From: Bacteroidales bacterium
GTDB taxonomy: Bacteria > Bacteroidota > Bacteroidia > Bacteroidales > SM23-62
Assembly (NCBI GenBank): GCA_016783865.1
Contig: JADHVS010000225.1
Coordinates: forward strand, 1-6,969
Direction of reading: 5' to 3'
DNA length: 6,969 nucleotides
Shown: positions 1 to 5,485 of the stretch, in pieces
Position numbering within the stretch: position 1 is the first letter of the stretch
How the letters are laid out: every line of letters begins with the position of its first letter
Notes under the pieces: generated by a model
The model's database searches: none
What the model was told of the DNA's origin: nothing
What the model saw: the letters and a program-made list of their open reading frames with translations, nothing else
Translations under genes and position numbers: made by a program

Positions 1-129
1 TTTGATATCGGTACGGACCGTGATGGATCCCCTGAGATCCTCACCCATGAAGAAGGGAGTGAGGAAGAACTCGCGGATGTTCTCCTTGGTGAAGGAGGGG
101 GAGATGGTGTGGGCGAAGATATTTGACAT
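1..129 (-). CDS. Phage structural protein, probable major capsid protein (N-terminal fragment)
   Basis: An open frame on the minus strand starts with ATG at 129 and runs off the left edge after 43 codons. It begins MSNIFAHTISPSFTKEN and ends at the edge with GSITVRTDIK. It lies 27 bp downstream of the protease/scaffold gene on the same strand. In HK97-type head modules the gene immediately after the protease is normally the major capsid protein, so that is the inferred product. The fragment is too short to show capsid fold signatures, so the call rests on position. The leader is AT-rich (AATTCGTAATTAGAAAAAG) with no convincing Shine-Dalgarno, as is common in Bacteroidota. It is probably co-transcribed with the protease from the promoter near 1480. 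Confidence 0.5.
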   Translation of the reverse strand, partial: MSNIFAHTISPSFTKENIREFFLTPFFMGEDLRGSITVRTDIK

Positions 130-156
130 GACTTTTTCTAATTACGAATTACGATT
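130..156. repeat. AATTCGTAATT-type intergenic repeat between protease and capsid genes
   Basis: On the plus strand the gap reads CTAATTACGAATTACGATTT, a short tandem of the unit ATTACGA. Related AT-rich ATTACGA/ATTTTCGA runs occur in the gap before the terminase gene (2255-2281) and just after its stop (3456-3469). Function is unknown; such runs look like slippage-prone filler at phage gene ends. Confidence 0.4.
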
Positions 157-1455
157 TTAACCGCCATTACTGGCGGATTTATTGAGCTTTTCCTTTAACT
201 GATCAGGCATTTGAGCCAGGAGCTTTTTACCATACGACTCTTCGGATTTGGAGATCGAGAGCTTTGGATCGATGGAGTCGACGGTTGTTGGGGCGGCTTT
301 GAGCTGATCCTGAAGTGTTGAAATCTGCGACTGAAGAGAAACAATCTGCTCATTGAGACTAGTGAGCTGTTGCACCTGCTCCTGGATTGTTTGATTCAGG
401 GTGCAAGCGTCACTTTGATGATCCGTTATCGTTTGATTCAAAGCCTCTGCTTCACTTTGATGATCTGACTGGAGGCGATCTACAACTGAATTGTAATACT
501 CCAGGATATTGGAGATATGGGCCTGCTGACCGAAGACCAGGATCCGGAGATCCTCAAACATCTTTTCCAGGGAGAGGTCTGCGGTGACCTCGATGGCAGC
601 CAAAACGGAATCAGATGCAGCAGGAGTTTCAGCGACAAAATCAAACTTCCGGACAGCAACCGGGCACTTGCGAACCTTATCCAGGACATCCGCATAGATC
701 TCCCCGATGGCAGCGGAGGTCTCGTCAAACTTCATTTCCAACTGGGACACTTCAGCAGAGACCACCTCCGGAGTGACTTCCTCAGTGTTGAACAGATTGC
801 GCAAGCGCTGGAACATTTCCTTTTTCATGATATCGTTGTTTGAATAGTACTTAAGCATGAATTCAATGATCGATTCTGGACTCTTCGCAATCAGCGAAAC
901 GATTCCCGGATTGGCATCCAGGAACGTTGTTGCCTGATAGGCAAAGGCATCCACAGCGAATAGCGAATTGGTGGCAGCCGGATCATCCACCAGATCGGTA
1001 GCCAGCAACTCCTCAATACGAGTCGATGGGAACTCTGCATCCGTCGCTTCCGGTTTTCCCGGTACAAAAGCAATCGAAGCCCCGAACATATCCGGGTTAT
1101 TCTTAGCCATCTTGATGATATAATCATAGAGATTCCCCGAAGGAGATTCTTTGCAGATCTCATCCAGGTGGAGGTCGGCATGAACCGAGTCGTTATCCAC
1201 CTTGAAATTCCGGAACCGGCCGATGTAAGTACCAAACGAAGAGCTGCACATATTGGGGTGGCCGAAACGCGCCTTTACCCCCTTCTCCCGGGCATTTCCT
1301 AGTGATTCAATCTGGGATAACGTAGTGGCATCAATCAACTCAAAGTAGGACTTCAACTTGCCAGCCTGGGCCACCACTACCCGGTGGAGGAGACCACGAT
1401 CTTCATCAACCTGGGAAACAGAGAATGGAATTGGAGGAGTAGAAAAGACTTTCAT
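157..1455 (-). CDS. Prohead protease fused to a coiled-coil scaffold domain
   Basis: The 432-residue product should act inside the assembling phage head, where a serine protease cleaves scaffold and capsid proteins. Residues 1 to about 175 look like the protease: H66 in RFGHPN and S127 in FGASIAF are the likely catalytic His and Ser, and ATDLVDDPAATNSLF (152-166) resembles the conserved tail of prohead proteases. Residues 175-330 are less distinctive. Residues about 335-395 form a Q/L-rich coiled coil typical of scaffolding, containing a tandem 14-residue repeat (DHQS[ED]A..LNQTI). The lysine-rich C-terminus ends NKSASNGG. Protease-scaffold fusions are known in tailed phages. It precedes the capsid-like gene by 27 bp and is read from a TACTTTTG promoter at 1485-1478. 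The family call is secure; the catalytic residues are assigned by motif only. Confidence 0.8.
   Translation of the reverse strand: MKVFSTPPIPFSVSQVDEDRGLLHRVVVAQAGKLKSYFELIDATTLSQIESLGNAREKGVKARFGHPNMCSSSFGTYIGRFRNFKVDNDSVHADLHLDEICKESPSGNLYDYIIKMAKNNPDMFGASIAFVPGKPEATDAEFPSTRIEELLATDLVDDPAATNSLFAVDAFAYQATTFLDANPGIVSLIAKSPESIIEFMLKYYSNNDIMKKEMFQRLRNLFNTEEVTPEVVSAEVSQLEMKFDETSAAIGEIYADVLDKVRKCPVAVRKFDFVAETPAASDSVLAAIEVTADLSLEKMFEDLRILVFGQQAHISNILEYYNSVVDRLQSDHQSEAEALNQTITDHQSDACTLNQTIQEQVQQLTSLNEQIVSLQSQISTLQDQLKAAPTTVDSIDPKLSISKSEESYGKKLLAQMPDQLKEKLNKSASNGG
387..470 (-). repeat. 42-bp tandem duplication inside the scaffold coiled coil
   Basis: GTTTGATTCA occurs at 389 and again at 431, and CACTTTGATGATC occurs at 411 and again at 453. 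This gives a direct repeat of period 42 bp. It encodes two copies of a 14-residue block (two heptads), so the duplication lengthens the coiled coil without breaking frame or register. Confidence 0.75.
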
Positions 1456-1477
1456 ACTAAAACAGCGCTAAACGAAA

Positions 1478-1485
1478 CAAAAGTA
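1478..1485 (-). promoter_or_regulatory. Bacteroidota-type -7 element for the protease-capsid unit
   Basis: The minus strand reads TACTTTTG, a full match to TAnnTTTG, 23 bp before the protease ATG at 1455. No clear -33 TTG was identified. It drives transcription leftward and lies 15 bp from the palindrome at 1501-1517. Confidence 0.5.
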
Positions 1486-1500
1486 TCAGCACCCATTCAG

Positions 1501-1517
1501 AAAATGTCGTACATTTT
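1501..1517. promoter_or_regulatory. Perfect 17-bp palindrome between divergent phage promoters (candidate operator)
   Basis: AAAATGT-CGT-ACATTTT has two perfect 7-bp arms around CGT. It sits upstream of the leftward -7 element (1485-1478) and overlaps the expected -33 region of the rightward promoter (-7 near 1530). A dimeric repressor bound here could control both phage units. The cognate repressor is not identified; the HTH protein at 1576 is one candidate. Confidence 0.5.
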
Positions 1518-1529
1518 GGCAATTTGTTG

Positions 1530-1537
1530 TATATTAG
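1530..1537 (+). promoter_or_regulatory. Weak -7 element for the terminase unit
   Basis: TATATTAG matches TAnnTTTG at 5 of the 6 defined positions. It lies about 40 bp before the ATG at 1576, with TTTTGG (1513-1518) at a plausible -33 distance. The leader is A-rich without a Shine-Dalgarno. Confidence 0.3.
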
Positions 1538-1575
1538 CATGTTAGGTAGTGCATTGAAGAAAAAACAAAAGCAAA

Positions 1576-1839
1576 ATGACGAAACACGAACAAAAAATAG
1601 TGGAGGATATCCGGGAACATTTCGGGTTGGAGGTCGAAAATTTGATCAGGATGGGATTGCTACCACAGGTATCGGCCAAGAAGTGGCTGGTAAGAGCCCT
1701 CTACTTCAAATATGCCAAGACAGGCCGGACCTACCTGGATATCAAGCTGGATTTGAGTGTGGAGTACAACATAAGCGTTAGCGCGATAGAGAAACTTGTT
1801 TACAGGGATTCGAGATACGGGATAAGGGATGCGCGATAA
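1576..1839 (+). CDS. Small phage helix-turn-helix-like protein
   Basis: An 87-residue basic protein. Its middle reads ALYFKYAKTGRTYLDIK and its end is VEYNISVSAIEKLVYRDSRY, which resembles small proteins found just upstream of terminase genes in Bacteroidetes prophages. The segment TYLDIKLDLSVEYNISVSAIEKLV (about 54-77) looks like a helix-turn-helix, with ISVSAIEK as the recognition helix region. It is the first gene of the rightward unit, followed by the putative small terminase. It may bind DNA as part of packaging or as a regulator of the divergent promoters; the sequence does not decide. The ATG at 1576 is chosen because it follows a typical A-rich leader. An overlapping frame starting at a TTG at 1524 is judged a shadow. 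Confidence 0.65.
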   Translation: MTKHEQKIVEDIREHFGLEVENLIRMGLLPQVSAKKWLVRALYFKYAKTGRTYLDIKLDLSVEYNISVSAIEKLVYRDSRYGIRDAR

Positions 1840-1858
1840 TGGTTAAAATACTGACGTA

Positions 1859-1871
1859 CCGTAAAATACGG
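1859..1871. repeat. Palindrome CCGTAAAATACGG with adjacent AAATACGG repeat
   Basis: Perfect 5-bp arms around AAA, followed immediately by a second AAATACGG at 1874-1881. It lies in the 78-bp gap between the HTH gene and the small-terminase ATG. It could be a binding site or a cos/pac recognition element; no function is shown. Confidence 0.4.
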
Positions 1872-1917
1872 GGAAATACGGAACTAATTGATAATTGAAA
1901 ACGAAAAAAATAAAACT

Positions 1918-2256
1918 ATGAATTCGAGAAATACAAAAGGCCAGTTTGTATCTGGTAATCCCGGGAAGCCGAAAGGAGCTAAAAATAAAGTCACATCTGA
2001 GCAAAAGGAGCGGATTGAGAAGGTGCTGGCAATGCTGGATGAGACACTGGATGAGGACCTGTTGAAGATGAAGTCGAAAGAACGGGTAGACTTGTGGGCA
2101 GCGCTACAAGAGTATATCCGGCCGAAGTTGCAGAGGACGCAGGTTGAGGTGGAGAGCACGGAGGAGCAGATTACTAAGATTACATTCGAAGTAGTGGGAT
2201 CAGGGAAGAAGGAAGAAAATCGAGGGACGAAGGACGAGGGACGAGAGACGAAGTGA
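1918..2256 (+). CDS. Putative terminase small subunit (DUF5681-like N-terminus)
   Basis: The 112-residue product starts MNSRNTKGQFVSGNPGKPKGAKNK, the basic GQF..GNPG.PKG.KNK motif seen in small phage proteins encoded just before large terminases. It continues with a helical segment (ERIEKVLAMLDETL) and ends LQEYIRPKLQRTQVEVEST, also typical of these proteins. The likely role is DNA recognition for packaging with the large terminase 30 bp downstream. The frame is open from a TTG at 1888, but ATG 1918 is preferred because the GQF motif normally sits very near the N-terminus. The last 12 codons come from a GGACGAR heptamer tandem, so the C-terminus is probably a recent, non-conserved extension. 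Function is inferred from motif and position. Confidence 0.65.
   Translation: MNSRNTKGQFVSGNPGKPKGAKNKVTSEQKERIEKVLAMLDETLDEDLLKMKSKERVDLWAALQEYIRPKLQRTQVEVESTEEQITKITFEVVGSGKKEENRGTKDEGRETK
2225..2252 (+). repeat. Four tandem GGACGAR heptamers at the 3' end of the small-terminase gene
   Basis: Units GGACGAA, GGACGAG, GGACGAG and AGACGAA run head to tail. Because the period is 7, each copy is read in a different frame, giving the charged tail RGTKDEGRETK. Simple repeats like this usually lie in Bacteroidetes intergenic DNA; here the reading frame runs through it. Confidence 0.7.
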
Positions 2257-2281
2257 TTTTCGATTAATCCGATTTTCGATT
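2255..2281 (+). repeat. Direct repeat GATTTTCGATT x2 before the terminase start
   Basis: GATTTTCGATT at 2255-2265 recurs at 2271-2281, just before TTACGAATGG that holds the terminase ATG. It takes the place of a ribosome binding site; no Shine-Dalgarno is seen. Confidence 0.55.
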
Positions 2282-2286
2282 TACGA

Positions 2287-3456
2287 ATGGAAAAGAGAAT
2301 TCCGGTATCGGTGGTGTTTGAGAAGAACTTTCGGGCTGCGACGAAGATTGTTGTGAATCAGGGAGGAAGCCGGTCGGGGAAGACCTATTCGATATTGCAG
2401 CTATTGATCCTTGTCAAAGCGTTTGAAGAGCGGAACCAGGTGTTTTCGATTGTAAGGAAGAGTATGCCAGCGTTACGGGCTACTGCCATGCGGGACTTTT
2501 TTGATATCCTCCGGACGCATGATCTTTATGACCAGCGGAATCACAACAAGACAGAGAATACGTATATTCTCAATGACAACCTGGTTGAGTTTATGAGTCT
2601 GGACCAGCCTCAGAAAAAAAGGGGCGCCAAGCGGACCTACCTCTTTTTAAACGAAGCCAACGAACTCTCCCTCGAAGACTGGATCCAGTTATCGATGCGG
2701 ACCGAAAAGCAGATATTCCTCGACTATAATCCCTCTATGGACGAGCACTGGATATATGAAACCGTCATTTCCAGAGAAGACTGCACCTTCATCCACTCCA
2801 CCTACCTGGATAACATTCAATTCCTACCGGAAGAGGTTATCAAAGAGATCGAGAACCTCAAAGCCGTTGATGAGAACTATTGGCGGATATACGGTATGGG
2901 CGAGATCGGCCAGATCACGGGGCTTGTCCTGACAAATTGGGAAGTCGTAGAGGCATTCCCTGAAACCTGTGACTGGGTCTCCCACGGGATGGACTTCGGA
3001 TTTACCAACGATCCCACCGTAATCGTGAAAGTTGGGATGAACGCCGGTGAGATATGGGTTGACGAACTGGTATACAGTCGGGGCCTGACCACCCGGGATA
3101 TCCTCCAAGCCTTGTCGGAACTCGCTATCAGCAAAGGCGACGACATAATAGCCGACAACCAACCCCAGAGCATCTTCGAGATCCGTAGAGAGGGATTCAA
3201 CATCAGGCCCACTTTTAAAGGCCCCAACAGTATCATCACCGGCATCGACATTTTAAAGCGGTTCCGGATCAAGGTGACCAAACGCTCCATAAACCTAATT
3301 CGGGAGCTCAAGAACTACAAATGGAAAGAAGATTCCATGGGCAACGCTATGAACCAGCCCGTGGATAAATTCAATCATGCGATTGATGCGCTAAGGTATG
3401 TTTGCATGGACCGGAAGTTGGCGGAACGGAGAGTGGTGAGGGTGAGGAAACTTTAA
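2287..3456 (+). CDS. terL: Phage terminase large subunit
   Basis: The 389-residue DNA-packaging motor is complete. The N-terminal ATPase has Walker A GGSRSGKT (26-33), Walker B YLFLNEAN with E123 as the likely catalytic glutamate (118-125), and a coupling-type motif FLDYNP (144-149). The C-terminal RNase H-like nuclease shows GMDFGF with D236, IIADNQ with D290 and HAIDALRY with D367, the expected metal-binding acidic triad. Length and motifs fit the PBSX-like terminase family. It follows the small-terminase gene by 30 bp. Normally a portal gene comes next, but here an attC-like site begins 28 bp after the stop. All key residues are present, so the protein should be functional even if the surrounding prophage is rearranged. 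Confidence 0.95.
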   Translation: MEKRIPVSVVFEKNFRAATKIVVNQGGSRSGKTYSILQLLILVKAFEERNQVFSIVRKSMPALRATAMRDFFDILRTHDLYDQRNHNKTENTYILNDNLVEFMSLDQPQKKRGAKRTYLFLNEANELSLEDWIQLSMRTEKQIFLDYNPSMDEHWIYETVISREDCTFIHSTYLDNIQFLPEEVIKEIENLKAVDENYWRIYGMGEIGQITGLVLTNWEVVEAFPETCDWVSHGMDFGFTNDPTVIVKVGMNAGEIWVDELVYSRGLTTRDILQALSELAISKGDDIIADNQPQSIFEIRREGFNIRPTFKGPNSIITGIDILKRFRIKVTKRSINLIRELKNYKWKEDSMGNAMNQPVDKFNHAIDALRYVCMDRKLAERRVVRVRKL

Positions 3457-3469
3457 TTACGAATGTAAT
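3456..3469. terminator. Small palindrome after terL (weak terminator or repeat)
   Basis: ATTAC-GAAT-GTAAT overlaps the end of the terminase stop codon and has perfect 5-bp arms. It is AT-rich and lacks a T-tract directly after it, so termination is doubtful. It belongs to the ATTACGA repeat family seen at other phage gene ends here. Confidence 0.25.
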
Positions 3470-3484
3470 GCTCGAAAAAATTAA

Positions 3485-3618
3485 CATTAACGGTCCGCAG
3501 CTACCCGAAGGCAGGGGCTTTCACCACTGAACTTCCTACGAAGAACTGCACTTCAAATTTACTACTTTCTTGTCCTACGAAGCACAAAACCCCTGCTTGC
3601 GGGTAGGTGCTGTTGGGG
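3485..3618 (-). repeat. attC-like site E, after the SDR cassette
   Basis: On the minus strand it opens with R'' CCCCAAC (3618-3612) and closes with R' GTTAATG (3491-3485). After the AAC box comes one unpaired A opposite GGACC, then arms GCACCTACCCG and CGGGTAGCTGC, continuing to CAGGGG/CCCCTG, with a loop of about 75 nt. R'' pairs poorly with the local R' but well with GTTGAGG at the start of the SDR cassette. The stem could also act as a bidirectional terminator between the SDR and terL, which converge here. Confidence 0.75.
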
Positions 3619-3647
3619 CATTGTGCTTTTATTCTATAAAATCTGGC

Positions 3648-4403
3648 TTATTGTGCGACCCAGCCGCCATCAACAGACAGTGCATGACCGGTAATAAATG
3701 ACGCGCTTTCTGAACAGAGGTATAAAACAGCACTCGCAACTTCCTCCGGTTGCCCCATTCTCCCAATAGGTTCCATGTCCTCATAAGCTTTTTCAACTTC
3801 TTTTACTTTTCCGGTAACTCTGTCAACCATTGGTGTTTTAATTACACCCGGACAAACAGTATTTACACGAATACCTGATTTTGCATTTTCAAGGGCGGTT
3901 GATTTGGTCAGACCGACAAGCCCGTGCTTACTTGCCACATAAGCCGGCAATCCGGGAAATCCCACAAGCCCAGCTATTGATGCACAATTCACTATTGCTG
4001 CATTTCCTGTTTTCAGCATTTCAGGAATTTCATACTTCATGCAAAGCCATACGCCTTTTAAGTTCACACCCAGAGTTCGGTCCCAGTTTTCATTGGTACA
4101 TTCAACTGTTGAAGCTGTTGCACCCTCAATTCCTGCATTGTTAAAGGCATAATCAAGCCTGCCGTAGTTGTCAATGGCTGCCTTTACCATTGCTTTTACA
4201 TCTTCCTCTTTTGAAACATCGCATTTCACAAATGTAGCATCACCGCCAGCATTTTTTATCGCATCAACTGTTTCATGGTCTTCTATCATATCTGCAACAA
4301 TAACTTTAGCACCATTTGTTGCGAATGCTATAGCTGTTGCCCTTCCTATGCCGAATGACGCACCAGTTACGAGGGCTGTTTTTCCTTTAAAATTAATTTC
4401 CAT
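3648..4403 (-). CDS. Short-chain dehydrogenase/reductase (classical SDR)
   Basis: A 251-residue NAD(P)-dependent oxidoreductase of the classical SDR family, cytoplasmic; substrate unknown. The cofactor motif TGASFGIG is at 13-20. D38 at the end of beta-2 (VIVAD) favours NAD over NADP. NNAG is at 88-91, and the catalytic tetrad is N114, S142, Y155 and K159 (YVASK). The PG motif is at 185-186 and the C-terminus GHALSVDGGWVAQ is typical. Length is standard and all key residues are present, so it should be active. The sequence resembles quinone/glucose dehydrogenase-like SDRs, but the specificity cannot be named. It is the only non-toxin cargo in the array, lies in its own cassette with its own 118-bp leader, and is convergent with terL. 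The ATG at 4403 follows an A-rich leader (ACACTAAGAAA). Confidence 0.93.
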   Translation of the reverse strand: MEINFKGKTALVTGASFGIGRATAIAFATNGAKVIVADMIEDHETVDAIKNAGGDATFVKCDVSKEEDVKAMVKAAIDNYGRLDYAFNNAGIEGATASTVECTNENWDRTLGVNLKGVWLCMKYEIPEMLKTGNAAIVNCASIAGLVGFPGLPAYVASKHGLVGLTKSTALENAKSGIRVNTVCPGVIKTPMVDRVTGKVKEVEKAYEDMEPIGRMGQPEEVASAVLYLCSESASFITGHALSVDGGWVAQ

Positions 4404-4437
4404 TTTCTTAGTGTTTTTATTAAAATAAATAATTTGT

Positions 4438-4497
4438 CAGAAGTACTTTGGATCTCCTGAATCGTCTGAATTATGAGGTAATTGTTCAATGTGTCAA
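4438..4497 (-). promoter_or_regulatory. Candidate promoters in the SDR cassette leader
   Basis: Two weak possibilities lie before the SDR gene on the minus strand. TACTTCTG at 4445-4438 is one base from TAnnTTTG. TTGACA (4497-4492) with CATAAT (4475-4470) at a 16-bp spacing resembles a sigma70-type promoter. Neither can be confirmed by reading alone. Confidence 0.3.
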
Positions 4498-4515
4498 TTG
4501 TCTTTTTAGCATGTG

Positions 4516-4650
4516 CCTCAACGGCCTGCCGACAACCGCCGGGCCGATGTTACTTGGTTTTCTATTTGTGTTCGTTTCTTCATTTGCTTATCTCAATATC
4601 GCTTGCTTTGGATCACTGGTGCAGGCCTGGAGGTTGACGGCTTGTTATGG
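4516..4650 (-). repeat. attC-like site A, after the VapBC-like cassette
   Basis: Minus strand R'' is CCATAAC (4650-4644) and R' is GTTGAGG (4522-4516). AAC is followed by unpaired AA opposite AGGCC. The stem is GCCGTCAACC against GGTTGTCGGC with one T-T mismatch, continuing AGGCC/GGCCC. It is about 80% identical to the site at 5345-5479 in its central part, including GATCCAAAGC and AATGAAGAAACGAA. R'' is a perfect 7/7 complement to GTTATGG at the start of its own cassette (5351-5345). Confidence 0.85.
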
Positions 4651-4661
4651 GATGGGTGCGA

Positions 4662-5045
4662 TTAAATAATATCGATATGAATGATGCCTGCTACTTTCTT
4701 AAAATCGCGATCCATGGTAGCTATTTTTAAATTATACTCTTGAGCAATAGCAACTTGGTAAGCATCATCAAAATCGAGCGTGTATTCTTTTGAAAGTTTT
4801 GCGACTTGGTTGTATCGCTCTTTAGCCAGTGAAACGATTGTTGAATGGCTTAATATATCTTCAACAAATGCTTCAAAAACTTTATGTTTTCCCTGCTTGA
4901 GTAAAATAACACCTATGGAATGTAATGAAAAATCAGAAAGGAAAAGACTGTCAATACTTTCGTTCAATTGATCCTTACATGTCTTTTTCTTTTCCTGCCC
5001 TAGAAGAACCTCAAGAAAGATATTGGTATCAAAAAGGGTGGCCAT
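4662..5045 (-). CDS. PIN-domain toxin (VapC-like ribonuclease)
   Basis: A 127-residue toxin expected to be a metal-dependent RNase that stops translation when freed from its antitoxin. The PIN acidic residues are visible: D6 in LFDTNIFLE, possibly E12, D38 in SDFSL, D93/D94 in TLDFDDAYQVAIAQ, and D112 in ATMDRDFKK. The order and length (about 125-135 residues) fit VapC-type PIN proteins. Its ATG overlaps the antitoxin stop by one base (TAATG), so the two are translationally coupled. It is the second gene of cassette 2 and its stop codon touches the cassette's terminal repeat. The target RNA is unknown. Confidence 0.9.
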   Translation of the reverse strand: MATLFDTNIFLEVLLGQEKKKTCKDQLNESIDSLFLSDFSLHSIGVILLKQGKHKVFEAFVEDILSHSTIVSLAKERYNQVAKLSKEYTLDFDDAYQVAIAQEYNLKIATMDRDFKKVAGIIHIDII

Positions 5046-5266
5046 TAACGAAGGTCATTTATCTTATGTTGTAAATCAACAGATGTGTATTCTTTCTTCA
5101 TTTCTTTTAATCCGTTTTCCCATGAAAAGGAAAACTTCTTCCCGTTCTTCTGAGCCTTCTTCTCAGATTGATATTTAGCCATTAAATATTCAGCATATTC
5201 AATCAATTGACGCTGAATATGTGTTGGGAAGTTTTCGAATCCGGATATGAAGCTGGATAATTCCAT
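5045..5266 (-). CDS. DUF2281-type antitoxin (VapB-like)
   Basis: A 73-residue antitoxin, first gene of the pair. The N-terminal part (SGFENFPTHIQRQLIEYAEYLMAKYQ) and the C-terminal FSFSWENGLKEMKKEYTSVDLQHK are hallmarks of DUF2281 proteins paired with PIN toxins in Bacteroidetes and Cyanobacteria. The C-terminal half is expected to wrap the toxin, and the N-terminal part to dimerise or bind the operator. The ATG at 5266 is preceded by GGAGG (5277-5273) at a 6-nt spacing, an unusually good Shine-Dalgarno for this phylum, and by a TAACTTTG -7 element at 5295-5288. That arrangement suits high antitoxin synthesis. No frameshift or missing part is seen. Confidence 0.85.
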   Translation of the reverse strand: MELSSFISGFENFPTHIQRQLIEYAEYLMAKYQSEKKAQKNGKKFSFSWENGLKEMKKEYTSVDLQHKINDLR

Positions 5267-5272
5267 TTTTTG

Positions 5273-5277
5273 CCTCC
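5273..5277 (-). promoter_or_regulatory. Strong Shine-Dalgarno GGAGG before the VapB-like antitoxin
   Basis: Minus strand AACGGAGGCAAAAAATG. It fixes the ATG at 5266 as the start. The other cassette genes and phage genes in the window have no comparable site. Confidence 0.6.
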
Positions 5278-5287
5278 GTTAGATGAA

Positions 5288-5295
5288 CAAAGTTA
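5288..5295 (-). promoter_or_regulatory. -7 element of the VapBC-like cassette promoter
   Basis: Minus strand TAACTTTG is a full match to TAnnTTTG, 21 bp before the ATG and inside the cassette. The same octamer appears in the next cassette (5968-5961). No clear -33 TTG is seen. Confidence 0.55.
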
Positions 5296-5344
5296 ACATA
5301 TTTTTAAATCGATTCCCAGCCTTTATAAAAAATCGCACCTTTTC

Positions 5345-5479
5345 CCATAACGGCCCGCCGGCAGCCGCCGGGCTGATATTACTTGGGTTTCTTTTGGTAT
5401 TCGTTTCTTCATTTGTGAAACACTGTATCGCTCGCTTTGGATCACCTATGTAAGCCTGGAGGCTGACGGCTTGTTAACA
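5345..5479 (-). repeat. attC-like site B, after the first RelE/ParE cassette
   Basis: Minus strand R'' is TGTTAAC (5479-5473) and R' is GTTATGG (5351-5345). AAC is followed by AA opposite GGGCC. The stem GCCGTCAGCC pairs with GGCTGCCGGC, continuing AGGCT/AGCCC. Compared with site A, paired positions change on both sides (AACC/GGTT to AGCC/GGCT, and GGCC/GGCC to GGCT/AGCC), so the fold is conserved. R'' complements GTTAACA at the start of its own cassette 7/7. Confidence 0.85.
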
Positions 5480-5485
5480 CCAACA

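Larger units (their letters stand above)
1..3456. mobile_element. Prophage or phage-remnant segment (packaging and head genes)
   Basis: Five consecutive phage-type genes: capsid-like start, protease/scaffold, small HTH protein, small terminase, large terminase. They form two divergent units rather than one late operon. The left boundary is outside the window. The right boundary is placed at the terminase stop because a cassette-array site begins about 30 bp later. No integrase, portal or lysis gene is seen here, so completeness cannot be judged. Confidence 0.75.
3491..4521 (-). mobile_element. Cassette 1 (SDR oxidoreductase)
   Basis: 1031 bp between GTT crossover points. The cassette start reads (G)TTGAGGCACATGCT on the minus strand. 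The plus strand at its R'' end (3612 onward) reads GTTGGGGCATTGTGCT. The two match over about 13 of 16 positions with one gap. This is the largest cassette and the one with the longest leader (118 bp). Confidence 0.7.
4522..5350 (-). mobile_element. Cassette 2 (DUF2281/PIN toxin-antitoxin)
   Basis: 829 bp. The cassette start on the minus strand reads GTTATGGGAAAAGGTGCGAT (from 5351). The plus strand at the R'' end (4644-4663) reads GTTATGGGATGGGTGCGATT. After a one-base gap the two agree at all but two or three positions. The repeat runs up to the toxin stop codon at 4664-4662. Confidence 0.75.

Noticed and set aside
387..843. Plus-strand open frames inside the protease/scaffold gene
   Set aside because: They are antisense to a well-supported 432-residue protein and show no recognisable motif; the same holds for minus-strand frames at 480-728 and 891-1235.
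1524..1781. Open frame overlapping the HTH gene from a TTG start
   Set aside because: Its start overlaps the putative -7 region and its composition is unlike a protein, while the 1576 frame matches a known small phage protein type.
1884..3311. Minus-strand frames opposite the small and large terminase genes
   Set aside because: Antisense shadows of a complete, motif-bearing terminase and its small partner.
3881..4428. Plus-strand frames opposite the SDR gene
   Set aside because: Antisense to an SDR with intact catalytic motifs.
4448..4669. Plus-strand 73-residue frame
   Set aside because: It lies almost wholly inside the attC-like site A and the SDR leader; repeat structure explains the sequence better than coding.
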